Assembly (NCBI GenBank): GCA_963666465.1
Contig: OY762824.1
Location: 4,588,001 to 4,652,000 of the forward strand
Length of the DNA stretch: 64,000 bases
Direction: 5' to 3'
From: VXYL01 sp963666465
GTDB taxonomy: Bacteria > Pseudomonadota > Gammaproteobacteria > Pseudomonadales > Azotimanducaceae
This document shows, in pieces, positions 1 to 8,432 of this stretch. Within the stretch, counting starts at the first letter, position 1; every line of letters begins with the position of its first letter. A program made the translations under genes and the position numbers. Below the pieces are notes generated by a model, which saw only the letters and a program-made list of their open reading frames with translations, did no database searches and was not told the DNA's origin.

Positions 1-572
1 AGGTGGTCGCCGGTGTCGCCGATGCCCTGGCCCACCGAGACGTCGAGCGTCGCGTTTTCGCCGAGGCCGAAGCTGTAGCCGACGTAGGGGTAGAGGAAGG
101 TGTCGCCGCCGTCGCCCAGATACTCGGGCGAGTAGTTGGCGCCGACGGAGAAGTCGCCGAAGGAGAGGGCGAGGGCAAGCTCGATGTAGTCGGAGGCGTC
201 GCCTTGGTTCGGGTACTCGAACCGGATGACGCTCACATCCCAGCCAGCGCCCTCGCCCATCTCGCCGGAGAAGCCGGCGTAGAGGTCGAGTTCCGTCGAG
301 GTGTAGGTGGGGTCGGCGCCGTCGGAGTACGGGCCGAAGTTGACGTTCGATGCCCACGTGCCGATGTAGAAGCCGGAGTCGAAGCCGAGGTCGAAGCCGC
401 CCTGGATGGCGGCGTCGCGCCCGGTCTGGCTCTCGCCCCGGAACGAGTAGTCTGAAACGAGCGTGACGTTGCCGGAGAACTCCTGGGCGGCAGCCGCAGG
501 CGCCATGCCGATTGCCAATGCGGCAACGGCGCAGGAGACCGAGGCGGCGGTTCTGGTCAGGAAGTGCTTCAT
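1..572 (-). CDS. TorF-family putative outer-membrane porin (3' end beyond window)
   Basis: The minus-strand frame is open from an ATG at 572 to the window edge, giving 190 residues without a stop. It begins with a signal peptide (MKHFLTRTAASVSCAVAALA, then a cut near APAAAAQ-EF). The mature part has the alternating aromatic/glycine beta-strand pattern of TIGR02001/TorF proteins: VTLVSDYSFRGESQT, then FYIGTWASNVNF and ELDLYAGF. AAGGGAA lies just before the ATG and supports this start; an in-frame ATG at 587 is less likely. TorF proteins are often linked to glnK-amtB and nitrogen control, and the sigma-54 candidate upstream fits that. The substrate is unknown. Confidence 0.85.
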   Translation of the reverse strand, partial: MKHFLTRTAASVSCAVAALAIGMAPAAAAQEFSGNVTLVSDYSFRGESQTGRDAAIQGGFDLGFDSGFYIGTWASNVNFGPYSDGADPTYTSTELDLYAGFSGEMGEGAGWDVSVIRFEYPNQGDASDYIELALALSFGDFSVGANYSPEYLGDGGDTFLYPYVGYSFGLGENATLDVSVGQGIGDTGDH

Positions 573-975
573 GGTCGTTCCCTTCATGTTGTGCAGTCGA
601 ATGCCCCGGCGCGCGCCGGACATGCCGGTGGCGTACAGCATGGAGCGTGCCAACTTGGATCCCATAGGAAGGACCCGCCCTTCCCCAAGGGGAAGGAGTC
701 CGTTCGCGGCCGCAACCTCTCGATAGAGGGCGTCTCGTCCTCCATATGCGTCGCAGACGCGTCCCCAAATGCGCTAGATTTGTCCCGGCACCTGCCGAGG
801 CGCACCAGGAAGTATCAGAGAGCCTCCATGCGGCACCATTTCGGTGCAATTCTGTTTTGGCGTTCCCCTCACAAAGCGTCGTTTTCGCACAAGGATTGAC
901 GGCGACGGACTACATACCGCGACCGCGCGAATGCCTACGCTCCGGGCGAGACTTTCCGCAAGCAGGAGCAAGGCC
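573..975. other. Divergent intergenic region between the porin and comM
   Basis: About 400 bp separate the two divergent genes. Apart from the sigma-54 candidate and a ribosome-binding site for comM (AGGAG at 964-968), no gene or repeat was recognised. An in-frame ATG at 844 would lengthen comM, but the extension has no ComM-like sequence. Confidence 0.5.
637..652 (-). promoter_or_regulatory. Candidate sigma-54 promoter for the TorF gene
   Basis: The minus strand reads TGGCACGCTCCATGCT, which matches the -24/-12 consensus TGGCACG-N4-TTGCW except for one base. It ends 64 nt before the porin start codon. Nitrogen-linked porins of this family make sigma-54 control plausible; this is inference from motif and family. 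Confidence 0.5.
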
Positions 976-2478
976 ATGCCCGACCCCGTCCATACGCGCG
1001 CCCAGGTGGGCATGGAGGCGCCACGGGTCTTCGTCGAGGCATACCACCAGCCGGGCAGCCCGGCGTTTTCCGTCGTCGGGATGCCGGAAACCGCCGTCCG
1101 GGAAGCCCGCGACCGCGTGCGCGCCGCCATTCGCAGCGTCGGCTTCGACTGGCGCGAAGGACGCATCACCGTCAATCTCGCCCCGGCGGACCTCGCCAAG
1201 CAGGGGGGAAGGTATGACCTCGCCATTGCCGTCGCCATTCTGGTGGCCACGGGGCAGGTGTCGGGGCAGCACCTGCACCGGCTGGAACTGCTCGGCGAGC
1301 TCTCCCTCTATGGCGACCTGCGCCCGGTGCGTGGCGCCTTCTGCGCCGCTGCTGCCATCGCAGCAACGCCGCGACGACTGATGGCCCCAGCCCAGCATCT
1401 ATCGGAGCTTTCGCCGCTGAACGACATCGCCCTGCATCCGGTGCGCCATCTTGGAGAGGTGGTGCAGTTGCTCGAAGCGGACGAGTTGCCGGCGCCGGCG
1501 GAGCTGTTGCCGAACCCCCCGCCGCAGCCGACCTCAAGGCTCTCGCTCAACGATGTGCGTGGCCAGAGCCACGCCAAGCGGGCGCTTACAGTCGCCGCCG
1601 GCGGCGGCCACCACTTGCTGATGACCGGGCCTCCGGGCACAGGCAAGACCATGTTGGCAAGGCGGCTCGTGCAGTTGCTGCCGCCGCCAACCATCGATGA
1701 ATCCATCGCCGTGGCGACGGTCTACTCCATCTCCAGCCAGGCGGCGCCGGCGTTCGGCACCCGCCCCTTCTGCGACCCGCACCACACGGCATCCACCGCG
1801 GCGGTAATCGGTGGCGGCGCCGGCAATTCGCTCATGCCGGGCGAGATCACCCTGGCGCATTGCGGCGTGCTGTTCCTGGATGAACTGCCGGAGTTTCGCC
1901 GCGATGTGCTCGAAGCGCTGCGGGAGCCGCTCGAATCCGACGAGGTGGCGTTGGCGCGGGTGCAGCGCCGGGTGCGCTATCCCGCTGGCTTCCAGCTCGT
2001 GGCGGCGATGAACCCTTGCCCGGCCGGGCTTGTGTGCGACGAGACTCGCTGCCGCTGCTCGCCGCATCAGGTGCGGCAATATCGAGGCAGGGTGTCGGGG
2101 CCGTTGCTCGACCGCATCGACCTTCGGGTTGAGGTGGGACCTGTACCGGAGGAAGACCTTTGGGACAAGGCCTCGCCCATGGACGAAGGCGCGTTGCGCA
2201 AGCGAATCGAGGCGGCACGAAGGATGCAGATCAAGCGCGCCGGCAAGCTCAACGCGGAACTTCCGCCGCAGGAACTGGACCGCCACTGTCCGCTCGAAGG
2301 CCGTGCCGCCGAATTGCTGAAGGCCGCCGCCCGCCGTTTCACCCTCTCGGCCCGCGCCGTCCACCGCGTGCGCCGCGTGGCCAGAACCATCGCCGACCTC
2401 GCCGACGAAAACGACATCGGCGGCCCTCACATCGCCGAAGCCCTCGGCTACCGAGCGGTGGACGACGGCGTCGGGTGA
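976..2478 (+). CDS. comM: YifB/ComM-type Mg-chelatase-like AAA+ ATPase
   Basis: A 500-residue protein, the usual length for ComM/YifB. The start MPDPVHTRAQVGMEAP at 976 matches the family N-terminus and has AGGAG 7 nt upstream. The N-terminal half is the Lon-S5-like domain (FSVVGMPETAVREARDRV). Walker A GPPGTGKT lies at about residues 218-225 and Walker B LFLDEL at about 299-304. The family signatures MNPCPAG and SGPLLDRIDL follow. ComM is a hexameric helicase that promotes branch migration during natural transformation in other gammaproteobacteria. No disabling change is seen. Confidence 0.95.
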   Translation: MPDPVHTRAQVGMEAPRVFVEAYHQPGSPAFSVVGMPETAVREARDRVRAAIRSVGFDWREGRITVNLAPADLAKQGGRYDLAIAVAILVATGQVSGQHLHRLELLGELSLYGDLRPVRGAFCAAAAIAATPRRLMAPAQHLSELSPLNDIALHPVRHLGEVVQLLEADELPAPAELLPNPPPQPTSRLSLNDVRGQSHAKRALTVAAGGGHHLLMTGPPGTGKTMLARRLVQLLPPPTIDESIAVATVYSISSQAAPAFGTRPFCDPHHTASTAAVIGGGAGNSLMPGEITLAHCGVLFLDELPEFRRDVLEALREPLESDEVALARVQRRVRYPAGFQLVAAMNPCPAGLVCDETRCRCSPHQVRQYRGRVSGPLLDRIDLRVEVGPVPEEDLWDKASPMDEGALRKRIEAARRMQIKRAGKLNAELPPQELDRHCPLEGRAAELLKAAARRFTLSARAVHRVRRVARTIADLADENDIGGPHIAEALGYRAVDDGVG

Positions 2479-2580
2479 ACGCTCGAGGGGCGGGCATCCA
2501 CCACGGATCGGAATGCCTGTCGTCGCGACGGACGAACCCCGGAGGGTCTGCGAGATGAAGGGCCGAACTTTCCAAGCCTG

Positions 2581-2613
2581 GGAGGTAAGCGCCGTAGAAC
2601 GGCGCTTACCTCC
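2581..2613. repeat. Perfect 15-bp hairpin after comM
   Basis: GGAGGTAAGCGCCGT and its exact reverse complement are separated by AGA. The arm GGTAAGCGC(C/T)GTAGAA also closes both tandem arrays at about 12605 and 27484, so this is a dispersed element. A second hairpin (GCAGTTCG/CGAACTGC) follows at about 2652-2672. It could act as a comM terminator, but there is no T-tract. Confidence 0.6.
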
Positions 2614-2693
2614 TGGCCGAAAGCGCGAGCGAATGCGAGCCCGAAGGCCAAGCAGTTCGCGAAGCGAACTGCCGACGCGCCCGTCAGGGCACG

Positions 2694-2801
2694 CTGGCAG
2701 CCTGTCGGACTTCGGACGGCGCAAGCTGGCCGAATGCCAACAGGCTGGCTTGGGCTGGGGCAAGAACCGTTGCCGAAGGGCAACGGTTCTTGTGGCGCTA
2801 G
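2694..2801 (+). repeat. CTAG-bounded hairpin element, copy A
   Basis: One of six copies of an element of about 110 bp. It opens (C)TGGCAGCCTGTCGGACTTCG, holds the inverted pair CCTGTCGG/CCGACAGG in full copies, then a tetraloop hairpin CGTTGCC-GAAx-GGCAACG, and ends TTCTTGTGGCGCTAG. The terminal CTAG supplies the TAG stop of the neighbouring cytochrome gene. Confidence 0.75.
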
Positions 2802-3214
2802 GGAGCTGCGCCCGAGATCATGTAATCCACCGCGGCCGCCAGCTCTTCCTCGCTGCAGTCCATGCAGGTGCCCATCGGCGGCATCAGGTTGAGGCCGTCG
2901 ATGGTGGTTTGCATCAACACGTCCATGCCCTTCTCGAGACGGGGTGCCCAGTCCGCTTCGTCCTGGAACTTCGGCGCTTCGCTCACACCGGTGGCGTGAC
3001 AGGCGAAGCAGAAGCGGGAATACACCGCCTCGCCGCTGCGCCCTGCGGCGACGACCGGCGCGTGCGCCCCGCCACCACATTCCTCGCCCTCAACACAGAG
3101 CCGCCCGAATTTCTGCGTGCGGTCGCGAATGTCCGCCGTGGTGCCAGCGGGAACCGGACCAGCCACGGCCCACACAGCTAGGCAAAGACACACGACAAGC
3201 AGCAGGATTTTCAA
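2798..3214 (-). CDS. Small periplasmic c-type cytochrome (cytochrome c5-like)
   Basis: A 138-residue protein with a signal peptide (MKILLLVVCLCLAVWAVAG). It has one haem-binding motif, CFACH, after the cytochrome c5-type VYSRFCFACHATG, a likely axial Met in LMPPMGTCMDC, and a Cys pair in that segment as in c5-like proteins. It is expected to carry electrons in the periplasm; the partner is unknown. Its TAG stop lies in the CTAG terminus of the repeat element, so insertion of the element may have set the C-terminus. Confidence 0.85.
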   Translation of the reverse strand: MKILLLVVCLCLAVWAVAGPVPAGTTADIRDRTQKFGRLCVEGEECGGGAHAPVVAAGRSGEAVYSRFCFACHATGVSEAPKFQDEADWAPRLEKGMDVLMQTTIDGLNLMPPMGTCMDCSEEELAAAVDYMISGAAP

Positions 3215-3292
3215 CGGGCCGGCACTCCGGGAGGTGAAAACGGGCGCGGATTATACCCGCGCCTTTCGGAGGGGAGAGCATTGAGGGCCTCT

Positions 3293-3415
3293 CTAGCAGC
3301 CTGTCGGACTTCGGACGGCGCAAGCTGGCCGAATGCCGAATGCCGACAGGGTGACAGGACGGCTTGGGCTGGGGCAAGAAGCGTTGCCGAAAGGCAACGG
3401 TTCTTGTGGCGCTAG
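3293..3415 (+). repeat. CTAG-bounded hairpin element, copy B
   Basis: A full-length copy with CTAG at both ends (3293-3296 and 3412-3415), holding the GAAA tetraloop hairpin CGTTGCCGAAAGGCAACG. It differs from copy A by a short internal duplication (GAATGCC twice). It abuts the MITE that starts at 3415. Confidence 0.75.
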
Positions 3416-3739
3416 GTAGTGTCTCACTTTGAATTTGCCTGACGTGGCGCATGGCCGTTCGCAGCTGGCGACTGCGTCGATTCGCCTGCCGGGACCACCC
3501 TCTACCGGGACCACTCTCTATAGGGAGGGAGCTATAGGGAGGGAGCTATAGGGAGGGAGCTATAGGGAGGGAGGGCGTCCCGCCCTCCCTGCGCGCGCCG
3601 TCAGGCGCGTCCTCCCTGCACATGCCGGGAGGTGCCTGCGCGCCTGACGGCGCGGCGCGCCTTGCGGCGCGATGGAGGGCGGGACGCCCTCCCCCCGGGA
3701 CGGCGCCAGACACTGCACAAGCCAAAGTGAGACACTACC
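3415..3739. mobile_element. MITE-like element, copy 1
   Basis: A 325-bp non-coding element bounded by inverted repeats GGTAGTGTCTCACTTTG (3415-3431) and its complement (3723-3739). About 60-80 bp inside each end match the shorter copy at 44789-44946. The centre holds a tandem run of about 15-bp units (CTATAGGGAGGGAG) and nested palindromes around GGAGGGCGTCCCGCCCTCC. It encodes no transposase, so movement would need a partner in trans. The parent IS family was not identified. Confidence 0.75.
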
Positions 3740-3819
3740 CCTCTCTACCCTCGCTATCCGCGACGGTCTCCATAGGGGCAACGCAGGCGTGGCGCCAGGC
3801 CCGTGAGACTCGCACCACG

Positions 3820-5659
3820 TCAAGGAGGCAGATCCGCGCAACCTCCGTCGCCCAAGGTCGCATACTCCGCATCGTCCCAGACATCGCTGCCGCGAAAGAG
3901 CCGGGCGTAGGTGTCGCAGCGTTCGCGCTGGTCCGAGAACGACTCGTCCGCGAGCAGCCGCGCCTTCATGCCGTCGAGGGTCAGCTCCTCAAGCGACATG
4001 CGCACGCCGCCATCCGCCGGCGTGTCGAAGACGATGATGCGCGGGCTGCCTTCGGCATTGCTCCACGGCAACCATCGCACCGCCGCACCCCCGCCTGTGC
4101 CGGGGTCTCCGCTGTGGGCGAACTGCGTCCAATAGGACATCATGATTCGCGACAGCGCATCGCGCTCCGGCAGCCGTTCTTCGTCGTAGATGTCGCCGAT
4201 GGCGGCCGCGGTGTCCTCGAAGCGGCCGAACACGAACGACAGCTCCAGGCCGTGCGCCGCCCCCATGGCGCGGGCCAGGTCGAAGCCCAGGATGCTGCCT
4301 TCCTCGTCCCAGTCGAACCGATACGCATAGACGTTCGACCCCTGCGCCGCGTGCAGTGCCCGGGCGAGGCTGTCCACGCCCCGGTAGCGCCAAATCTCCG
4401 AGCGGTAGCGGGCATCGCGGTCGTAGGCCTCCGGGTCCTTCAGCCGTGGCAGGAAGCCGAAGCGGGTCTCCACCCACTCCGGGCTCATCGCCATGAAGAG
4501 CTTCGCCTCGTCGCGATTCGCGCCGACGATCACCGGCACCGCGTTGTAGTTTCGCCGCCGCAGCAAGTCGGGCACGTTGGCGGAGGGGAACACGAGGCCG
4601 TCGGCGAACAGGGCCGGCGCCGCCACCATCCCCATCGCCTGGGGTTGGTACACCGCCATGAGTTCGGCCGCCGGCGTGTCGTGAAGCAGTGTGCGGGCCG
4701 CTTGCGAATCCATCTCATCCACCACGCGGCGCGCTTGATCCGCAGTCTGTCCCCGGCTTTGCAGCAGCGCGGCCATCACCTCGCGGGAACTGCGTTGGTG
4801 GCCGGTTTCCGCATCCGCCCAGTCCTCGCCAACGCTGCGCGGCGTGACCTGAATGCCGCCGCTCTGGACGATGGCGCGATGGAACATGCCCGCCGCCAGC
4901 GGCGACACCATGAGCGACAGCACGTTGGCGCCGCCGGCGGACTCGCCGAAGATGGTGACGTTGCCGGGGTCGCCGCCGAACGCGGCGATGTTCGCGCACC
5001 CAGGCAAGGCCCTGCAAGAGGTCCAGAGTGCCGTAGTTGCCGGATGCGTCCGCACCGAACCAGCGCGGGTCGTCCCCCGAACCGAGCGCCTCGTCCCGCA
5101 GCGCCGGGTGGCTGAACCAGCCAAAGGGGCCCAGCCGGTAGTTCAACGTCACAACCACCACGTCGCCCACCTGCGCGAGAGTGCCGCCGTGGTAGGGCCC
5201 CGCATGGCCGGCGCTGTTTCCGCCGCCGTGAATCCAGAACATCACCGGCAACGCCGAGCTCTCTTCAGCACCGGACGGCGCGAACACGTTCAGATAGAGG
5301 CAGTCCTCGCTGCCGACAATGCCGTCCTCATCCGGGTCCTCGAAGTCCGCCAGACTGCTGCGGAACTGCACGCAGGCCGGTCCCAACGTCACCGCATCAA
5401 GGGGCGCATCCCACGACGGCGCCGGCCGCGGCGCGCGCCAGCGCAAGTCGCCAACAGGAGCCGCCGCGAACGGAATGCCAAGCCAGACCCGGCTGCCGGT
5501 GACGGCCTCGGTGAAGCCAATCACCGCACCTTCCGCAGTCTCGACCCGCGTCGTGGGATCAGGCGCCGGAACCGACACCGCCGGCTCGCGCAACACCAAC
5601 GCCAAGCCGACACCGACGAGCGCCGCCCCGCCAATCAGCACATGAATCCACTTCCGCAT
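3820..5659 (-). pseudogene. Type-B carboxylesterase/lipase, frameshifted
   Basis: The N-terminal part (from ATG 5659, MRKWIHVLIGGAALVGVGLALV, a membrane anchor or signal) runs in one frame through PVMFWIHGGGNSAGHAG, the oxyanion-hole region. The C-terminal part, with the nucleophile elbow GESAGGAN, runs in another frame to the stop at 3820. The break is near 5000, where the family sequence WVREN-IAAFGGDPGN appears to lack two bases. Rejoined, it is about 610 residues with a complete catalytic core. These exported serine hydrolases cleave carboxylic esters; the natural substrate is unknown. It is either recently inactivated or the result of a sequencing indel. Confidence 0.8.
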
Positions 5660-5671
5660 CTGCCGCCCTCG

Positions 5672-5794
5672 CCAGCGCCACAAGAACCGTTGCCTTCCGG
5701 CAACGCTTCCTGCCCCAGCCCAAGCCGTCCTGTCACCCTGCCGGCATTCGGCATTCGGCCAGCTTGCGCCGTCCGAAGTCCGACAGGCTGCCAG
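5672..5794 (-). repeat. CTAG-bounded hairpin element, copy C
   Basis: An inverted full-length copy lying directly upstream of the carboxylesterase start. The ends here read CCAG/CTGG rather than CTAG. It carries the hairpin CGTTGCCxxxxGGCAACG with loop TTCC/GGAA, and the duplicated GCATTCG segment also seen in copy B. Confidence 0.7.
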
Positions 5795-6093
5795 GATGCT
5801 CTGATCCCGTCATGGTCTCCGCCACCATACCCAGCAATGAGACCTCTCGGTGTCCGCAACTCCCCAAGGGGGAGTGATGTGCGCAGAGCAGGCCCTCTCC
5901 CATCACTCGCCGCTCTCTTCACTTGCCTGCCATGCCCCCATCCTGTCACTGCCCCAGGGGGAGTCGAAGAAGCCTCCCGGCCTTTCGCAAAGGGGGAGGC
6001 CGCACGCCGCGAACTCGATTCCTTCCACGCTCCGGGAACCCGCCACCCACCCCGCCATTTGCGTCCGCCTCCCCGCTCCGCTACGTTGCCGGC

Positions 6094-6834
6094 ATGGCCG
6101 ACACCAAGACAATCCCGGTGCCCCCAAGCGAACTCCGGGCACTGCAGGACGGCGATCTCGACTCGGTTTCCGCGCGCGTCTTCGAGGGCACAGACTTCAC
6201 CGCCGCGGAACTCGACGGCACCACCTTCGATGGCTGCGACTTCATCGACGTGCGCTTCCGCGGCGCCGAACTCACCGACGCCCGCTTTCGCCGCTGTTCC
6301 TTCTTCCGCGCCGAGCCGGCGGCGAACTGCGACTTCTCCTTCGCCAATCTCCGCGATGCGGTGTTCGAGCGCTGCGACCTGACCACGGCCGTCATGCAGA
6401 AGGTGCGCGCCTACGGACTGACGCTCGAGGGCTGCGTCGCAGGGGGCATCGACTTCAGCGGCGCCGACTTCACCCTCGGTCGCGCCGGCGCCGGGGGCCT
6501 TGCGAGCGCCACCTTCAACGGCTGCAACATGCCGTGGGCGGACTTCACCGGCGTGACTCTCAGTGGCTGCAAGCTCACCGGCTGCCGCCTCATGGAGGCC
6601 GTCTTCCAGCAAGCGACGCTGGAGAAGGCGACCCTCACCGGCTCCGACATCTGCGGAATCGAGGCGCATGGATTGACGCTGGTGGGCGCGGACTTGCGCG
6701 GCACCACCTTCGACAACCTCGACGTTCGTGTCACCGACCTCACCGGCACCCGCCTGCGACCGGAGCAGGCGCTGATGCTGCTGACGCCACTCGGCATCGA
6801 GATCGACGTGGATGACGACGGTGTCGCATCGTAG
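6094..6834 (+). CDS. Pentapeptide-repeat protein
   Basis: A 246-residue protein starting MADTKTIPVP. From about residue 28 it is a run of A(D/N)LXX-like pentapeptides (FEGTD FTAAE LDGTT FDGCD), interrupted by looser stretches, up to about residue 225. Such repeats fold as a right-handed quadrilateral beta-helix, as in Qnr and McbG, but most family members have no known function. There is no signal peptide or membrane segment. No strong Shine-Dalgarno sequence is visible. It is flanked by CTAG elements on both sides and has no operon partner. Confidence 0.8.
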   Translation: MADTKTIPVPPSELRALQDGDLDSVSARVFEGTDFTAAELDGTTFDGCDFIDVRFRGAELTDARFRRCSFFRAEPAANCDFSFANLRDAVFERCDLTTAVMQKVRAYGLTLEGCVAGGIDFSGADFTLGRAGAGGLASATFNGCNMPWADFTGVTLSGCKLTGCRLMEAVFQQATLEKATLTGSDICGIEAHGLTLVGADLRGTTFDNLDVRVTDLTGTRLRPEQALMLLTPLGIEIDVDDDGVAS

Positions 6835-6928
6835 AAACCGCCCTTGTCGACTTTCCGTTTGTGCATAGCGAGCTGACGCGCCTTTCGGCGCGCAGGGAGA
6901 GCAGAATGCCCTCCCTCCAGAGGCCCGC

Positions 6929-7028
6929 CTGGCAGCCTGTCGGACTTCGGACGACGCAAGCTGGCCGAATGCCGACAGGGTGACAGGACGGCTTGGGCTG
7001 GGGCAAGAAGCGTTGCCGAAAGGCAACG
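6929..7028 (+). repeat. CTAG-bounded hairpin element, copy D (right end missing)
   Basis: It matches copies A and B from CTGGCAGCC to the end of the GAAA hairpin, then stops abruptly at 7028. The conserved TTCTTGTGGCGCTAG end is absent. Confidence 0.65.
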
Positions 7029-7139
7029 CAGTGGAAGTTCCAGGGCACGACGCGGTCCAAGGCGCGGGTGGCGGCATGGAAATCCTCCGAGGTCGCGCCG
7101 TGATGCCCCACCATTCACGACCTCCTGCCATCCTCGCCA

Positions 7140-8300
7140 TCACAACCGCCTTCCCACGAACACCGCAGCCAGCACCAAGGCCAGTGCGGCGAAGAGTGTC
7201 GTGGCGCCGTGCCAGTCGGCGACTTCGGCGGCGCTGCCTCCGGTGAGGGCGAGCAGTATTCCCGTCACTTCCGCCCCCGTGCCGGCAACGCTGGCAACTG
7301 TCGCCCGGGCATGGCCCTTGATGGCGCGCTGAAGCTGCCCGGTGAGGAGCACGCTGGCGGCGCCGTGGATGCCGAACGAGACCACCAGGATTGCCGCCGC
7401 AACATAGCCCGATGTGGGCACGGAAAGGGCGAGGAACAGCGCCGCGACGCCAAACACCATGCCCACGCGACGCGGCGTGCGAGCGGGAATGCGATGCGCC
7501 AGCGCCACCGCGACGACGTTGGCGCCCGACATGGCGGCATAGACGATGCCGATGTCGAACAGCGTGATCGACCCCTTCTCCGACAGGAACACCGGCATGA
7601 ACTCGTCCATCACGCCCCAGATGCAGGTGATGGACGCCGTCATCAGCACCACGCGAAGCACGAGCGGTCGCCCCACCGCCTCGCGAACGCCGCTGCGCAA
7701 GGTGTCGAGATAGGCTTCGTCGTCGTCCGGCGCCTCGCCTGTGCGTGGCACGTCCCTCAGCCCCAGCCAGGCGATGGCCGCCGCCACCCAGGGGCCGAGC
7801 GCCGAGAGCACCAGCGGCAGTGCGAAGCCCGAATGCTCTGCCAGATAGCCGCCGCCAAGGAAGGCGGCAATGGTGCCGAGGCTGCCGGCCGCGACGCCGC
7901 GCCCGTGAATCTGCTCGAACCGTTCGGGAGCGCCCAACTTGTGCAAAGTGTCGTGCAGCAGCGCTTCTTCCGTGCCGGAACGAAGCGTCGATCCCACGCC
8001 CCAGAGGGCGAAGCCGGCGAGATAGCCCCAGTAGTTGGGCAGCAGGAACCAAGCGAGGAAGCCGACCCCCTTGATGATCTCGGACAGGCCAATGAGGCGG
8101 ACCCGAGACACCCGATCGGCAAGGGTCCCGCTCGGAATCTCCGCGCACAACACCGATGCGGACCAGAACGCAAGCAACGTCGAGAATGCGAACTCCGAGA
8201 CGTTCTCCGTCATCATCACCGCATACACGGGATAGATGAGCACCACCTCCCGGGCGAACCGATGGCTGAACCAGACGGCCTGAAAGGAACGCAATGTCAC
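7140..8300 (-). CDS. Major facilitator superfamily transporter
   Basis: A 386-residue protein beginning at GTG 8300 (VTLRSFQAVWFSHRF). It has about ten to twelve hydrophobic helices and the MFS loop motif between helices 2 and 3, here SGTLADRVSRVRLI (related to GxLaDrxGrr). Helices such as VGFLAWFLLPNYWGYLAGFALWG are clear. Upstream residues in the same open frame look non-coding, which favours the GTG. It is divergent from the selenoprotein gene at 8433, with about 130 bp of shared regulatory space. The substrate cannot be predicted. Confidence 0.8.
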   Translation of the reverse strand: MTLRSFQAVWFSHRFAREVVLIYPVYAVMMTENVSEFAFSTLLAFWSASVLCAEIPSGTLADRVSRVRLIGLSEIIKGVGFLAWFLLPNYWGYLAGFALWGVGSTLRSGTEEALLHDTLHKLGAPERFEQIHGRGVAAGSLGTIAAFLGGGYLAEHSGFALPLVLSALGPWVAAAIAWLGLRDVPRTGEAPDDDEAYLDTLRSGVREAVGRPLVLRVVLMTASITCIWGVMDEFMPVFLSEKGSITLFDIGIVYAAMSGANVVAVALAHRIPARTPRRVGMVFGVAALFLALSVPTSGYVAAAILVVSFGIHGAASVLLTGQLQRAIKGHARATVASVAGTGAEVTGILLALTGGSAAEVADWHGATTLFAALALVLAAVFVGRRL

Positions 8301-8432
8301 GGCGAGGCGATCATAGCGGTGCGCCCGCAGGATGCCCTCCCGCCCGAGGGGCGGGTCCTCGGCGGGAGGGCGTCTTGCCGGCAAGGCCCTGATAGGATGG
8401 CGCCCAATCCAACGGCGATGGGTGGCCAGGGT

